NCBI RefSeq assembly: GCF_001602375.1
Contig: NZ_BCNY01000013.1
Coordinates: 248,001 to 312,000 of the forward strand
Source: Methanoculleus horonobensis
GTDB lineage: Archaea; Halobacteriota; Methanomicrobia; Methanomicrobiales; Methanoculleaceae
Direction: 5' to 3'
Length of the DNA stretch: 64,000 nt
A program made the position numbers and the translations under genes. Below are positions 8,800 to 17,248 of this stretch, piece by piece. A model generated the notes under the pieces. The model had not been told where the DNA came from and made no database searches. It saw only the letters and a list, made by a program, of their open reading frames with translations. Numbering within the stretch: position 1 is the first letter of the stretch; the number at the start of each line of letters is the position of its first letter.

Positions 8800-9474
8800 A
8801 TGAGGTTGACCTGGCTTGGCCACGCGTGTTTCTTGCTTTCCGGATCGCGGACGGTCATCATCGATCCTTTTATCCCGGAGGGCTCTCTTGCCGTGGAGCC
8901 CGATATCGTTGCCGTGACGCACGCCCACGCCGACCACCTGGGCATTGCCGCGGAACTCTCGAAGAAGACGGTCGCCGTCAACGAGGTGGCGAAGTACCTG
9001 AAAGCAAAGGGCGTTCCCGCCGAAGCAATGAACCTCGGCGGCACCATCACCGTCGACGGCGTCCGGTTCACGATGACGCCCGCGCTCCACTCGTCGTGGC
9101 TGGAGGACGAGGGGGCCGGGTTCTACGGCGGTGCGGCCGCCGGATTCGTCATCACGATGGACGGCGTCAGCATCTACCACGCCGGCGACACGGCGCTCTT
9201 CTCCGACATGCAGCTCATCCGCGACCTCTACCGGCCGGACGTGGCGCTCCTCCCTGTCGGCGGACGTTTCACGATGGGGCCCGATGAGGCGATGATCGCG
9301 GCGCGGTACGTCGGCGCGCCGCTCGTGATCCCGATGCACTACGACACCTTCCCCGCCATCCGGCAGAACCTGGAGGAGTTCAAGCGAATCATCGAGCGGA
9401 CGACGTCGATCCGGGTCACGCTGCTCTCCCCGGGAGAGAGCATCGAGGTCGGCCCGGAGGGGAGCGGGGAGTGA
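8800..9474 (+). CDS. UPF0173 family metal-dependent hydrolase
   Basis: A metallo-beta-lactamase-fold hydrolase, 224 aa, close to the usual size for UPF0173. It opens with MRLTWLGHACFLL, has the metal motif THAHADH near residue 40, further ligands in HAGDTALFSDM near residue 128, and the late histidine in VIPMHYDTFP. Substrate unknown. The ATG follows a GATCTCTTCTTC stretch with no clear Shine-Dalgarno sequence, while a TATTCGTGACG-rich region lies about 25 bases upstream, so the mRNA may be leaderless or short-leadered. Next to it begins a repeat-rich region. Confidence 0.9.
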   Translation: MRLTWLGHACFLLSGSRTVIIDPFIPEGSLAVEPDIVAVTHAHADHLGIAAELSKKTVAVNEVAKYLKAKGVPAEAMNLGGTITVDGVRFTMTPALHSSWLEDEGAGFYGGAAAGFVITMDGVSIYHAGDTALFSDMQLIRDLYRPDVALLPVGGRFTMGPDEAMIAARYVGAPLVIPMHYDTFPAIRQNLEEFKRIIERTTSIRVTLLSPGESIEVGPEGSGE

Positions 9475-9588
9475 GAGGGGCCCGCGTATCTCCCACGATA
9501 CTTTGCGGTTACAGAGAGTGAATACGGGGGGAAAGACACCTTCCAGCGGCATGCATGGCAGATGAGCAGAGGCTAACGGTTCACGCCC

Positions 9589-9688
9589 ATAGTGCTCTCA
9601 CGCTCCCGTCCTGCAGACAGTCGCGACCCGCACCTAACAGTGCTCACGCTCCTGTCCTGCAGACAGTCGCGACTGCAACGTCGCTTAC
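9589..9688. repeat. Two direct copies of a ~49-bp hairpin unit
   Basis: GTGCTC(TC)ACGCTCC-GTCCTGCAGACAG-TCGCGAC occurs at about 9592 and again at about 9641. On the minus strand each copy reads GCGACTGTC-TGCA-GGACAGGAGCGTGAGCAC, the same linker/hairpin layout as the repeats elsewhere in the window, here with the stem CTGTC/GACAG. Confidence 0.75.
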
Positions 9689-9692
9689 GTAC

Positions 9693-10109
9693 ACGGATTT
9701 CCATCGAATATCGCCAATAGGGGGAGGGGCTGACGGGGAGGGGGGAGCATCCCCCCTCCCCTGTCTCTATCCCATAAAGCTCTACTTGTGACCCCACCTC
9801 ACCCGGCCTCCGGCCTCCTCCTCTGCACCTGCGGTGCTCAAACTCCCGCCGTCCGCTCCGCTCCCGGCAGTCGTTCCCCGCCCCAGAGGGGCGGAGGCAG
9901 TGCGTGGCGATATGCGACTGGCCGAAGGTGCGATGTTCCGGAGGAACGGAGCTGGAACACCATTAGGTGCGAGGTGCGACTGACCGTAGGACAGGAATTT
10001 GATAAGACCGGAGGTCTTCGAGGCGTGAGCGATAGCGAACGTAAGCACCGTCAGGTGCGAGGAACGGAGCATGAGCACCGTCAAGGTGCGATACCCAATG
10101 GAAATCCGT
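9693..10109. mobile_element. Repeat element A with terminal inverted repeats
   Basis: A 417-bp non-coding element. The left end (9693-9714, starting ACGGATTTCCATCG) and right end (10088-10109, ending TGGAAATCCGT) are inverted copies matching at 19 of 22 positions; four more outer bases extend the match with one mismatch. Inside is a core shared with elements B and C: a GGGGAG...CTCCCC hairpin near 9735-9765, the stem GGCC-TCC-GGCC, a GCACC/GGTGC stem, a C-rich/G-rich stem, and then the GGCAGTGCGTGGCGATA segment near 9895. No transposase is encoded, so it would be a non-autonomous, MITE-like element. No clear target-site duplication is visible. Confidence 0.65.
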
Positions 10110-10139
10110 GCACAGGCTTTGCAACAGAGTGAAGAAAAA

Positions 10140-10470
10140 TCGTCCGTACGAAGATGCTTCGCACATCCAAACCCCCACCCTTCGGCGCCTGTTGAACCAG
10201 CGCACCAGCCTCCAGGACTCACCGCTCTAGCAAATGTGCTCGCCGGAGCGCAATACTTCTCCTCACCAGACCCCGCCCCCTCGAAGAACTTCGTTCTTCT
10301 CGTCCTCCTGCCCCCGCACCTCACACCTTCGGTGCTCGAACTCCGTTCCCATGGAACGTCGTTCCTAACGGTGCTCCAACTCCGTTCCGGAGGAACGTCG
10401 CACCTTCGGCCAGTCGCACACCCAACCCTGCACAAGGTATATGTGCTCTCAAGCCTCGATTGACGCGGGC
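10140..10470. repeat. Palindromic repeat cluster, minus orientation
   Basis: Read on the minus strand this is a string of linker-plus-hairpin units: stems GCACC/GGTGC, GTTCC/GGAAC with loops TCC and CATG, and a GAAGAACG-rich palindrome (10285-10305), separated by GGAGTTGGAG- or GGAGTTCGAG-type linkers. It continues element A towards the rhodanese gene. No credible gene lies in it. Confidence 0.7.
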
Positions 10471-10514
10471 TCACCGCCCCCCGGTGAGAGTATCCAGCAT
10501 GAGGTGAGGGAAAA

Positions 10515-11477
10515 ATGGAAGAGAAGATGTTTACTCCCGGCGGCATGGATCGCCTGCAGGCCACGAGCGACCGGGAGAATATCCCGTATCCCCGTGGGGA
10601 CGGGAAGGTCAAACTGGTGAACTCGGAGTGGCTGGACCGCCACTTAAACGATGCCAACCTGACGGTCGTCGACGTCCAGCCGAACATACACGACTATATC
10701 CAGGAGCACATCCCCGGTGCCGTCCACCTGACCGAAGGCGTGCTCCGGGTATCCAACCGCGGTTTCCCGGGATCCTACAGTCCGAACGCCTGCATCCAGG
10801 AGTCGTTTCGGCGTGCGGGTATCGACGCCGACTCCCCGGTCGTCGTCTACACAGGGAAAGGCGCGTTTTCCGGCGCGGGCGACGGGCTCGGACAGACGAT
10901 GATGGCCTACTCCCTGGCAAAATACGGCCACAACACCGTGTATATCCTCGACGGCGGAATTGATGCATGGAAGAGCGAAGGAAGGGAACTCTCGCAGGAC
11001 TACCCCGCGGTCGAGCCGTCCACCTTCATCGCCGAGGTTCGTAACGACTACCCCATCGGATACGAGGAGTTCGTGCGGATCAAGGACAACGACGATGTGG
11101 TCGTGCTCGATGCACGCCCGGCAAAGGTCTATGAGGGGAAGGGGCCCTGGCGGAAGGCCGGGCATATCCCCGGTGCCGTCAACCTGCCCTGGAAGAGCCT
11201 GATGCACGAGGCGAATCCGGCACGGCTCAGATCCAACGACGAACTCGACATGATCCTGGAAGAGCACGGCGTCGACCGGAGCAAGACGGTCATCTGCTCG
11301 TGCGGAACCGGCCGGGAAGCCACGAACGAGTTTGTCCTCTTAAAATGGCTCTACCTCTACCCGAACGTTCGGATCTACGAAGGATCGTTCACCGAGTGGG
11401 TCACCTATCCGAATAACCCGGTCGTAGAGGGGCCGGAGCCCCGAGGGGCGAGCGTTGAGGCGGCTCCTGCACGATAA
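10515..11477 (+). CDS. Two-domain rhodanese (sulfurtransferase)
   Basis: A thiosulfate/3-mercaptopyruvate-type sulfurtransferase, 320 aa, that moves a sulfane sulfur through a cysteine persulfide. The N-terminal rhodanese domain (about 33-160) lacks an active cysteine: the loop reads VYTGKGAFSG. The C-terminal domain (about 180-305) carries ICSCGTGREAT, with the probable catalytic Cys at about 263, plus AGHIPGAVNLPW. An inactive first and active second domain is normal for this family. The ATG at 10515 has a strong GAGGTGAGGG ribosome-binding site, and a TATA-like GGTATATG sits near 10436-10444. Probably cytosolic; sulfur acceptor unknown. Confidence 0.9.
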   Translation: MEEKMFTPGGMDRLQATSDRENIPYPRGDGKVKLVNSEWLDRHLNDANLTVVDVQPNIHDYIQEHIPGAVHLTEGVLRVSNRGFPGSYSPNACIQESFRRAGIDADSPVVVYTGKGAFSGAGDGLGQTMMAYSLAKYGHNTVYILDGGIDAWKSEGRELSQDYPAVEPSTFIAEVRNDYPIGYEEFVRIKDNDDVVVLDARPAKVYEGKGPWRKAGHIPGAVNLPWKSLMHEANPARLRSNDELDMILEEHGVDRSKTVICSCGTGREATNEFVLLKWLYLYPNVRIYEGSFTEWVTYPNNPVVEGPEPRGASVEAAPAR

Positions 11478-12254
11478 CCCTTAAATGCCCGGGCAACCGG
11501 CCAAAACCTTTATTTTCTACATTTCCAAAACAGAAACCATTAAATGATAGAATGCACTAGATAGACCTAGAGAGATTTGGATCCACACAAGACACTTCCC
11601 CCCTTGACGTCGTCTTTTCGTGTATCCTCTTCTCTCTAAATGCGACGGGCCGAAGGGTGCGACGCTCCTTAGGAGCAGAGCATGAGAAGGCCGAAGGCCT
11701 TCGAGTCCGGAGCTCAAGAAAACACGAAGTGTTTTCGAGTTGCGAGGTTCCGCAGGAACCGAGCAGGAGCACCGTTCGGTGCGACTTGCGACGGGTCGGA
11801 TCATCACAGGCACAAAACCGCATTTCTTCAAAAATCGCGCTCCACCGCAAGGCAGGTCTCCACGACCCATCACCGCGCTCTGCCGGGAAAACCGTCATTG
11901 GGACAAGCGGTGCCGGTTCGCCTCTTCTCCACTGTACTTCCGGGAAAACTTAATCTCATCCGCCGCCACTACTCTCTTCGTGGATAGCACTGTCGCCGGG
12001 ATCGCTCCCGTGGACGACGAAGATCCCGCCGATCACACGACGGGGAACGCCTTGTCGACATTTCTCACCCCTAAAGACTCGTATTGTCACATAGCGGAGC
12101 ATTGTCTCCATGCGCCTGCCGGCTGCCATGGTGCAGCACCCGCCTTTCTAGGATCGGCTCCCGGGGAGAGCCTCTGGCCGGGCACACGGCATGAAACAGA
12201 TCGGGCACGGGAACTTGCGCGCATCGGCGGAGCCGCCGACGGCCGGACGGAGAG
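11478..12254. other. Long intergenic region with an embedded repeat cluster
   Basis: A 777-bp gap. The first 160 bases are AT-richer than the surroundings and show no ORF or repeat. Bases 11641-11800 are the palindromic cluster listed separately. From 11800 to 12254 I see no credible gene, only a TATA-like GGGAAAACTTAATC near 11941-11954 that could serve DUF389 with a leader of almost 280 bases. Confidence 0.5.
11641..11800. repeat. Palindromic repeat cluster
   Basis: At least five successive hairpins with different stems: GCTCC-TTA-GGAGC, AAGGCC-GAA-GGCCTT, AAAACAC-GAA-GTGTTTT, GGTTCC-GCA-GGAACC and GCACC-GTTC-GGTGC. Linkers of the GAGCATGAG, GGAGCTCAAG, CGAGTTGCGA and GAGCAGGAG type join them. 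Each stem differs in sequence but remains complementary. Confidence 0.8.
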
Positions 12255-13229
12255 ATGAAGAAGATCGTCGTTCACGTGCGCGAAGACGGGCACGAGAAGA
12301 TAGAAGAAGTTCTCGAGGGGCTTCACTATACGGTATCGCTCGTCCAGGACGTCTACCAGATCACCATATACACGCCGAACGAGAACCTCGACGAACTGAT
12401 CGAGAAACTCCAGGATGCACTCGATCTCCGGTACAACGAGAACATGATCGAGGTATCGGCGCCGGAGTTCGTCATCTCGTCGCTCCTGAAACGTGCCGAA
12501 AAAAAGGTCGAGGAGAAGGAAGAGAAGACGCCGGTCGAGAAACTGCTCGACACCATCCAGGGTTACGCCGAACTCGATCTCGAAAAACTCGCGCTGACCT
12601 CCATCGCCGGACTGGTAGCCCTCTCCGGACTGCTGCTCGACAACCAGACGATCATCATCGGGGCAATGCTCCTCTCCCCGATCATGGGCCCGATCTACGG
12701 GTTCTCCGTCTATGCCGGCCTCGGCAAGATCGAGAACGCCCTGCGCTGCCTTGGCGTGCTCGCGGCGCTGCTCCTGGGTGTCTTCATCCTCTCCGCAATC
12801 GCCAGCTTCCTGATCAACCTCGTCATACCGCTCACGATCACCGAAGAGGTTGCCACGCGCCTCGTCTTGAATCCAATCTACAGCCTGATGGCGGTCCTCC
12901 TCGGCTTCGCGGCGGCGGTGGCATTCAGCAAGGGTACAGCGGAGATCATCGCCGGGGTCGCCATCGCCGCCGCCATCATCCCGCCGACGGTGGTGGCCGG
13001 CCTCGTCCTGGTGATCCAGCCGATGAGCCTGATCACGTCCGGGGTGCTGGTTGCCGGACAGATCGTCGGGCTGATTGCAGGCGCACTCGTCGCCGTGGTC
13101 ATGATGAAGATAGAGCCCCGGACTCCCCAGGACAAGGCCGTCGCACGGCGATACCGGATCGGGTCGATCGTAACCACCGTCATCCTCTTCACCCTGCTTC
13201 TCTGGATCACGGCGCTCATGTGGATGTAG
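12255..13229 (+). CDS. DUF389 (TIGR00341) family membrane protein
   Basis: A 324-aa protein with a soluble N-terminal alpha/beta domain (about 1-95: MKKIVVHVREDG...) and a charged linker (KRAEKKVEEKEEKTPVEKL). An integral membrane DUF389 domain of about six segments follows, with the family motif GAMLLSPIMGPIYGFS near residue 135 and AAAIIPPTVVAGL near 235. No biochemical function has been established. It precedes a PhoU-like regulator and an SLC13 transporter on the same strand, hinting at a role in ion or phosphate transport, which is inference from context. Confidence 0.88.
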   Translation: MKKIVVHVREDGHEKIEEVLEGLHYTVSLVQDVYQITIYTPNENLDELIEKLQDALDLRYNENMIEVSAPEFVISSLLKRAEKKVEEKEEKTPVEKLLDTIQGYAELDLEKLALTSIAGLVALSGLLLDNQTIIIGAMLLSPIMGPIYGFSVYAGLGKIENALRCLGVLAALLLGVFILSAIASFLINLVIPLTITEEVATRLVLNPIYSLMAVLLGFAAAVAFSKGTAEIIAGVAIAAAIIPPTVVAGLVLVIQPMSLITSGVLVAGQIVGLIAGALVAVVMMKIEPRTPQDKAVARRYRIGSIVTTVILFTLLLWITALMWM

Positions 13230-13298
13230 CGGCGGCATCTGCCCGCCGATAACCGTACGGGCGGATATTCCCGAGAACGGCTATATCACTATAGTTAC

Positions 13299-13317
13299 CC
13301 CCCGAACATATCGGGGG
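13299..13317. promoter_or_regulatory. 7-bp inverted repeat upstream of the PhoU-like gene
   Basis: CCCCCGA-ACATA-TCGGGGG is a perfect inverted repeat with a five-base spacer, 55 bases before the ATG at 13372. It could be an operator or the 3' hairpin of the DUF389 transcript. There is no T-run behind it, so an operator is somewhat more likely. Confidence 0.4.
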
Positions 13318-13371
13318 CGAATATAGTCCAGAGAACACATATGTCCTCCCGGCGCCAACGCCCACCAACCC

Positions 13372-14379
13372 ATGGAGATCAGAAAAGTCCAGATCACCGG
13401 CGGTTTATCCTACATCGTATCCCTGCCGAAACAGTGGATCAGGGACGCGAAGATCCAGAAGAACGATCCGGTGGGACTGGTCGTGCAGCCCGACGGATCG
13501 CTCCTGATCACCCCGAAGATCGGCGGCGAGTCGGCCCAGCGAACCAGGGTCTTCGAGGTCGGGGCCGCGACCGACCGCACCTACCTGCTCCGCCTCCTTA
13601 TAGGTGCGTACATTGCCGGCTTTGCGATCATCCGTCTTGATTCGAAAGGAAGGATGCCGCCGTTCATCCTGCAGCTCGTCCGGGAGTTCACGCAGATGGC
13701 GATCGGGCAGGAGGTGATCGGCGAGACCGACACCTCGATTACGATCAAGGATCTCCTCAACCCCGCGGAGATGCCGTTCGAGAACACCATCAGACGGATG
13801 CACCTTCTCGCGCGGGGCATGCAGCAGGACGCAATGGTCGCGATACGGGGGCACGATGCGGCTCTTGCGGACGATGTCGTCGCGCGGGACACGGAAGTCG
13901 ACCGGCTGCACTGGCTCGTTGCGCGGCAGGACAATCTCATCATGAGCGACGCCACGCTCGCGCGCCGGATGGAGATCCCGGTGGCCCGGGCGGCGTACTG
14001 CTTCCAGGTGAGCAGGATCATCGAGCGGATCGCCGACCACGCCACCCGGACCGCGCACAACGCCCTCCTCCTGATCGACCGGGATATCGAGGCGGCGACG
14101 CTCGACCGCATGGACGAGGCAAGCGCGCTTGCCCTGCAGATCTTCTCGTGGAGCATGGAGGCGTTTCACACGGGAGAGATCGAGAAGGCGAACACGACGC
14201 TTGAGCGGGTGCGCGACCTCGAGGAGATGACCCGCGAGATCGATACCCGGGTGCTCCGGTTCGAGGCGGTGAAGGCGATCCCGACAGGGCAGGTTGCAGA
14301 CAGTATCCGGCGGATCGGGGAATATTCCGGCGACATCTGTGAGAGCGTCATCAACTATACCGTCGGGCAGACGGCCTGA
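13372..14379 (+). CDS. PhoU-family phosphate uptake regulator with AbrB/SpoVT N-terminus
   Basis: A 335-aa protein. Residues 1-50 form an AbrB/SpoVT-like DNA-binding swapped-hairpin domain (MEIRKVQITGGLSYIVSLPK...). The remainder is a helical PhoU repeat pair, including RRMHLLARGMQQDA, DTEVDRLHWLVARQDNL and RIIERIADHATRTAHNALL; the ERIADH motif contains typical PhoU metal ligands. Archaeal proteins of this layout are considered regulators of phosphate transport. The ATG lacks a clear Shine-Dalgarno sequence, and a CACATATGTCC sequence about 30 bases upstream may be the TATA box, so the mRNA may be almost leaderless. Confidence 0.88.
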   Translation: MEIRKVQITGGLSYIVSLPKQWIRDAKIQKNDPVGLVVQPDGSLLITPKIGGESAQRTRVFEVGAATDRTYLLRLLIGAYIAGFAIIRLDSKGRMPPFILQLVREFTQMAIGQEVIGETDTSITIKDLLNPAEMPFENTIRRMHLLARGMQQDAMVAIRGHDAALADDVVARDTEVDRLHWLVARQDNLIMSDATLARRMEIPVARAAYCFQVSRIIERIADHATRTAHNALLLIDRDIEAATLDRMDEASALALQIFSWSMEAFHTGEIEKANTTLERVRDLEEMTREIDTRVLRFEAVKAIPTGQVADSIRRIGEYSGDICESVINYTVGQTA

Positions 14380-14403
14380 GGGCTCTTCGGCTCAGGGAGA
14401 TCC

Positions 14404-14409
14404 TTTTTT
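14404..14409 (+). terminator. Oligo-T terminator after the PhoU-like gene
   Basis: A run of six T about 25 bases after the stop codon, the simple form used by archaeal RNA polymerase. It sits before the SLC13 start at 14461. Confidence 0.4.
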
Positions 14410-14460
14410 CCGGTAGAGAGCAAACCAATCGGTTGCACACAGTTCTTCGCCGGCGATATC

Positions 14461-15714
14461 ATGGGCACACTCATCCCGCTCGTCGTTCTCGTCATCGTCT
14501 TCCTCCTGATCGCGGTCAGAAAGATCGGGAACGTCGACTTCCGCATCTGGCAGGTGATGCTCCTCGGTGCGGCGGCCGTCCTCGCGACGGGATCGATCGC
14601 GCCGCTCGACGCGCTCGCGTCGATCAACCTCGACGTGATGCTCTTCCTCTTCTTCATGTTCGTGATCGGGGAGGCGCTCGCGTCGAGCGGCTATCTCCAC
14701 CATCTCTCCTTTCGCCTCTTCTCACGGGCGGGGTCGGTCCGGCACCTGGTCTTGCTCATCCTCATCGGCGCAGGAGCCCTCTCGGCGCTCCTGATGAACG
14801 ACACGCTCGCGGTCGTCGGCACCCCGCTGATGCTCTACTTCGCACGGCGGCACGGCATCCCTTCAAAACTCCTGCTGCTCACCCTTGCGTTCGCCGTCAC
14901 GACAGGAAGCGTCCCAAGCCCCATCGGGAACCCGCAGAACCTCCTCATCGCGCTCTCGGGTGATGTCGCAAACCCGTTCATCACGTTCCCCCTCTACCTC
15001 GCCGCCCCGACGGCGATCTCCCTCCTGCTCGCCTATGCCTTCCTCTGCCGGGCGTTCCCGGACGAACTCAACTCCACCGTCCCGCTGGTTCACCGCGAGG
15101 AGACGATCTGCGATCCCGCTCTCGCGGCCCTCGCCCGTCTCTCGCTCATCCTGCTCGTCCTCATGATCGCAGTCAGAATAGCGGCGGTGATGCTCGTCCC
15201 GGGCCTCGATATCCCGCTGACCTGGATCGCGGCCGTTGCGGCCATCCCCATCCTCGCCGGGAGCGGGCAGCGGTTCGAGATCCTCCGCCGGATCGACTGG
15301 CCGACACTGGTCTTCTTCGCCGGCCTCTTCGTCCTCATGGCAAGCGTCTGGGAATCGGGGCTCTTCCAGCCGCTCGTAGAAGGGAGTTCGCTCGATCTCG
15401 GCGCCGTCCCGGTCATCGTCGCAACCGGCGTCGTCGTCTCCCAGTTCATCTCGAACGTCCCCTTCGTCGCCCTCTTCCTCCCGGCCCTCTCCCACCTCGG
15501 GACGTCCACGGTCGGGCTGATGGCGCTTGCGGCCGGCAGCACCATCGCCGGGAACATGCTGATCCTCGGCGCGGCCAGCAACGTCATCGTCATCCAGGGT
15601 GCGGAGAAGGAAGGCGAGACGCTGACGTTTGCCGAGTTTGCGCGGGTCGGCGTCCCGCTCACCCTCGCCCAGGCGGCGGTCTACATACTCTGGCTCTCGC
15701 TCATCCCGGCGTGA
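14461..15714 (+). CDS. SLC13/ArsB-type anion permease
   Basis: A 417-aa integral membrane protein with about ten to twelve hydrophobic segments. It belongs to the citrate/arsenite/divalent-anion (CitM/ArsB/SLC13) superfamily. Helpful motifs are LLMNDTLAVVGTPLMLYF near residue 105, GSVPSPIGNPQNLLIAL near 150 (the conserved re-entrant loop), and its pseudo-repeat FISNVPFVALFLPALSHLG near 325 with AAGSTIAGNMLILGAASN. The substrate (arsenite, phosphate, sulfate or a carboxylate) cannot be decided; the preceding PhoU-like regulator makes phosphate a reasonable guess. Confidence 0.85.
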   Translation: MGTLIPLVVLVIVFLLIAVRKIGNVDFRIWQVMLLGAAAVLATGSIAPLDALASINLDVMLFLFFMFVIGEALASSGYLHHLSFRLFSRAGSVRHLVLLILIGAGALSALLMNDTLAVVGTPLMLYFARRHGIPSKLLLLTLAFAVTTGSVPSPIGNPQNLLIALSGDVANPFITFPLYLAAPTAISLLLAYAFLCRAFPDELNSTVPLVHREETICDPALAALARLSLILLVLMIAVRIAAVMLVPGLDIPLTWIAAVAAIPILAGSGQRFEILRRIDWPTLVFFAGLFVLMASVWESGLFQPLVEGSSLDLGAVPVIVATGVVVSQFISNVPFVALFLPALSHLGTSTVGLMALAAGSTIAGNMLILGAASNVIVIQGAEKEGETLTFAEFARVGVPLTLAQAAVYILWLSLIPA

Positions 15715-15719
15715 GGGAC

Positions 15720-16598
15720 TCACCGCCGGAACGACTCGATCGACCCCGGAGCCGCCCCGAGAGCCAGGGAGACCGAACCGAACCGGACCGACGCGACGGC
15801 GTCCGGGTCGAAGGGCGGGGCGAAGATCTCGAGCCGTCGTCCTCCGGGATGCAGGTCTTCGACGATGCCGAGGGCGACGACGAAGTTCTCGGGGTCGTTG
15901 AGGGAGACCAGCCTTCCGCCGATCCCGCGGGGGTTTCCGAGGTCGGGCACCCTGCCCTGGAGACCGAGCCCCCGGAGCGAGATCTCCTGCGACTCTGCAC
16001 CGGCAAAATAGACCCTGAAGCGTTCCTCGCGGTAACGCCGCCGGGCAGCGGCAGGCCGGACGACGACCGCAGGGGAGACCGCGATCCGGTGGACCGCAAC
16101 CCCCGGATTGCGGGTGAAGTTCGCGAGCAGCCGTTCGAGCTCCCGCCCGCGCTGGAGGGCGACGATGCGGGTGGGGCGGAGGAGGTCGATCATCTGGAAC
16201 TGGAACTCGACCCCTACCCCGCCGGAGACGAGCCCGGGCGAGTCGATGACGGTGACGCGAGCGGAGAGTTCGTCGGCCTTCTCGACGAGACGTTTTGCTC
16301 CCGTGATGGTCTGGACGAAGTGGCCGCCCGGGGACGTCGAGCCGACGAACCGGAGGTAGGGTTCCGACGGGTCGGGATAGACGGCCATCCCCTCGGTCGT
16401 CGGCGGCCCGATCCGGGACTGCCCGGTGTCGCAGTCGACGTATGCCGTCCTCGCCTGCACCGCCGCCGTATCGACGAGATACCGGCAGAGCGTCGTCTTC
16501 CCGCTGTCCGTCGCCCCGACGACGTAGACGCGTTCCCCGGCGTCCGACCCCCGGAGCGCCGAGGCGAGGTCTTTCCACCCTTCCCCGATGCTGATCAA
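15720..16598 (-). CDS. Clp1/Grc3-type polynucleotide 5'-kinase
   Basis: A 292-aa P-loop protein with Walker A GATDSGKTTLCRYL near residue 28, a DCDTGQS motif near 56 and TVIDSPGLVSGG near 116. These place it in the Clp1/Grc3/Nol9 family of RNA 5'-hydroxyl kinases. A C-terminal beta-rich region (GGRLVSLNDPENFVVALGI) matches the domain that follows the kinase in archaeal members. It probably phosphorylates 5'-OH ends during RNA processing or repair. It converges on the SLC13 gene, with stops about 5 bases apart. Confidence 0.83.
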   Translation of the reverse strand: MISIGEGWKDLASALRGSDAGERVYVVGATDSGKTTLCRYLVDTAAVQARTAYVDCDTGQSRIGPPTTEGMAVYPDPSEPYLRFVGSTSPGGHFVQTITGAKRLVEKADELSARVTVIDSPGLVSGGVGVEFQFQMIDLLRPTRIVALQRGRELERLLANFTRNPGVAVHRIAVSPAVVVRPAAARRRYREERFRVYFAGAESQEISLRGLGLQGRVPDLGNPRGIGGRLVSLNDPENFVVALGIVEDLHPGGRRLEIFAPPFDPDAVASVRFGSVSLALGAAPGSIESFRR

Positions 16599-16725
16599 AC
16601 CGGTACGCCTCCCTGGAGGAACTGTTGCGCTCGAGAGTTATAGTGCTTGGCGCAACGCCTCCCGCACGAAGGCCGCATCCCACCCGGGAGAGGGTTTATC
16701 TTAAGGGGGTCCCTACCCGCAGGCC

Positions 16726-17247
16726 ATGGACAGAACGCCAACAACCACCGAACCGGTGCCCGCAGCCCTCGGCAGGACGTTTCCCACCCTCATGGCAGCG
16801 TCCCTCTCCGGCAGGGTCGTCACCCTCCCCGACGACGCGGGAGGCGACGTCTCGCTCGTCGTCCTCGTCTTCCTCGAGTCCGCCGGGCCGATGGCGGAGT
16901 CCTGGAGCGGCCCCTTTGTCGGAGCGTTCACCGAGAATCCCCGGGTGAAGCCCTATCTCGTTGTGGTCATCGGGGACAGCCTCATCGGGAGTTCCCTCGC
17001 CGACAGAATCCGGCAGGGGCTCGCGGGCGGCACCCCGCCTGCAGAGCATGACCGGGTGCTGATCTTCCCGGAGGATATCGAGCGGTGCAGGCGGGCCTAC
17101 GCAATCGGCGACCCCTCGCTCGCCTACATCTACCTCCTGGACGGGCGCGGGATCATCCGCTGGATGGAGAAAGGAACCGCAACGCCGGAAGGGCTCGCCG
17201 GCCTGCTCAATACCGCCGGAACAATGATCGAGCCGCTCTTCACGTAA
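16726..17247 (+). CDS. Thioredoxin-fold protein, ATP10-like
   Basis: A 173-aa protein with no signal peptide. The pattern FPTLMAASLSGRVVTLPDD, then VVLVFLESAGPMAESWSGPF, and finally AYIYLLDGRGIIRWMEKGTA resembles the thioredoxin-like ATP10/AhpC-TSA group, but there is no CxxC or peroxidatic cysteine, so a redox role is doubtful. A TATA-like GTTTATCTTAAG lies about 30 bases upstream, which would put the transcription start almost at the ATG. Family placement is from pattern memory and moderately sure. Confidence 0.55.
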   Translation: MDRTPTTTEPVPAALGRTFPTLMAASLSGRVVTLPDDAGGDVSLVVLVFLESAGPMAESWSGPFVGAFTENPRVKPYLVVVIGDSLIGSSLADRIRQGLAGGTPPAEHDRVLIFPEDIERCRRAYAIGDPSLAYIYLLDGRGIIRWMEKGTATPEGLAGLLNTAGTMIEPLFT

Positions 17248-17248
17248 T

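Noticed and set aside
11740-12258. 172-codon plus-strand frame before DUF389
   Set aside because: Starts inside palindromic repeat DNA and overlaps the DUF389 start; composition not protein-like.
14863-16683. 606-codon minus-strand open frame
   Set aside because: Covers the SLC13 gene antisense and the Clp1-type gene in another frame; low-complexity Arg/Gly/Asp sequence, no family features.
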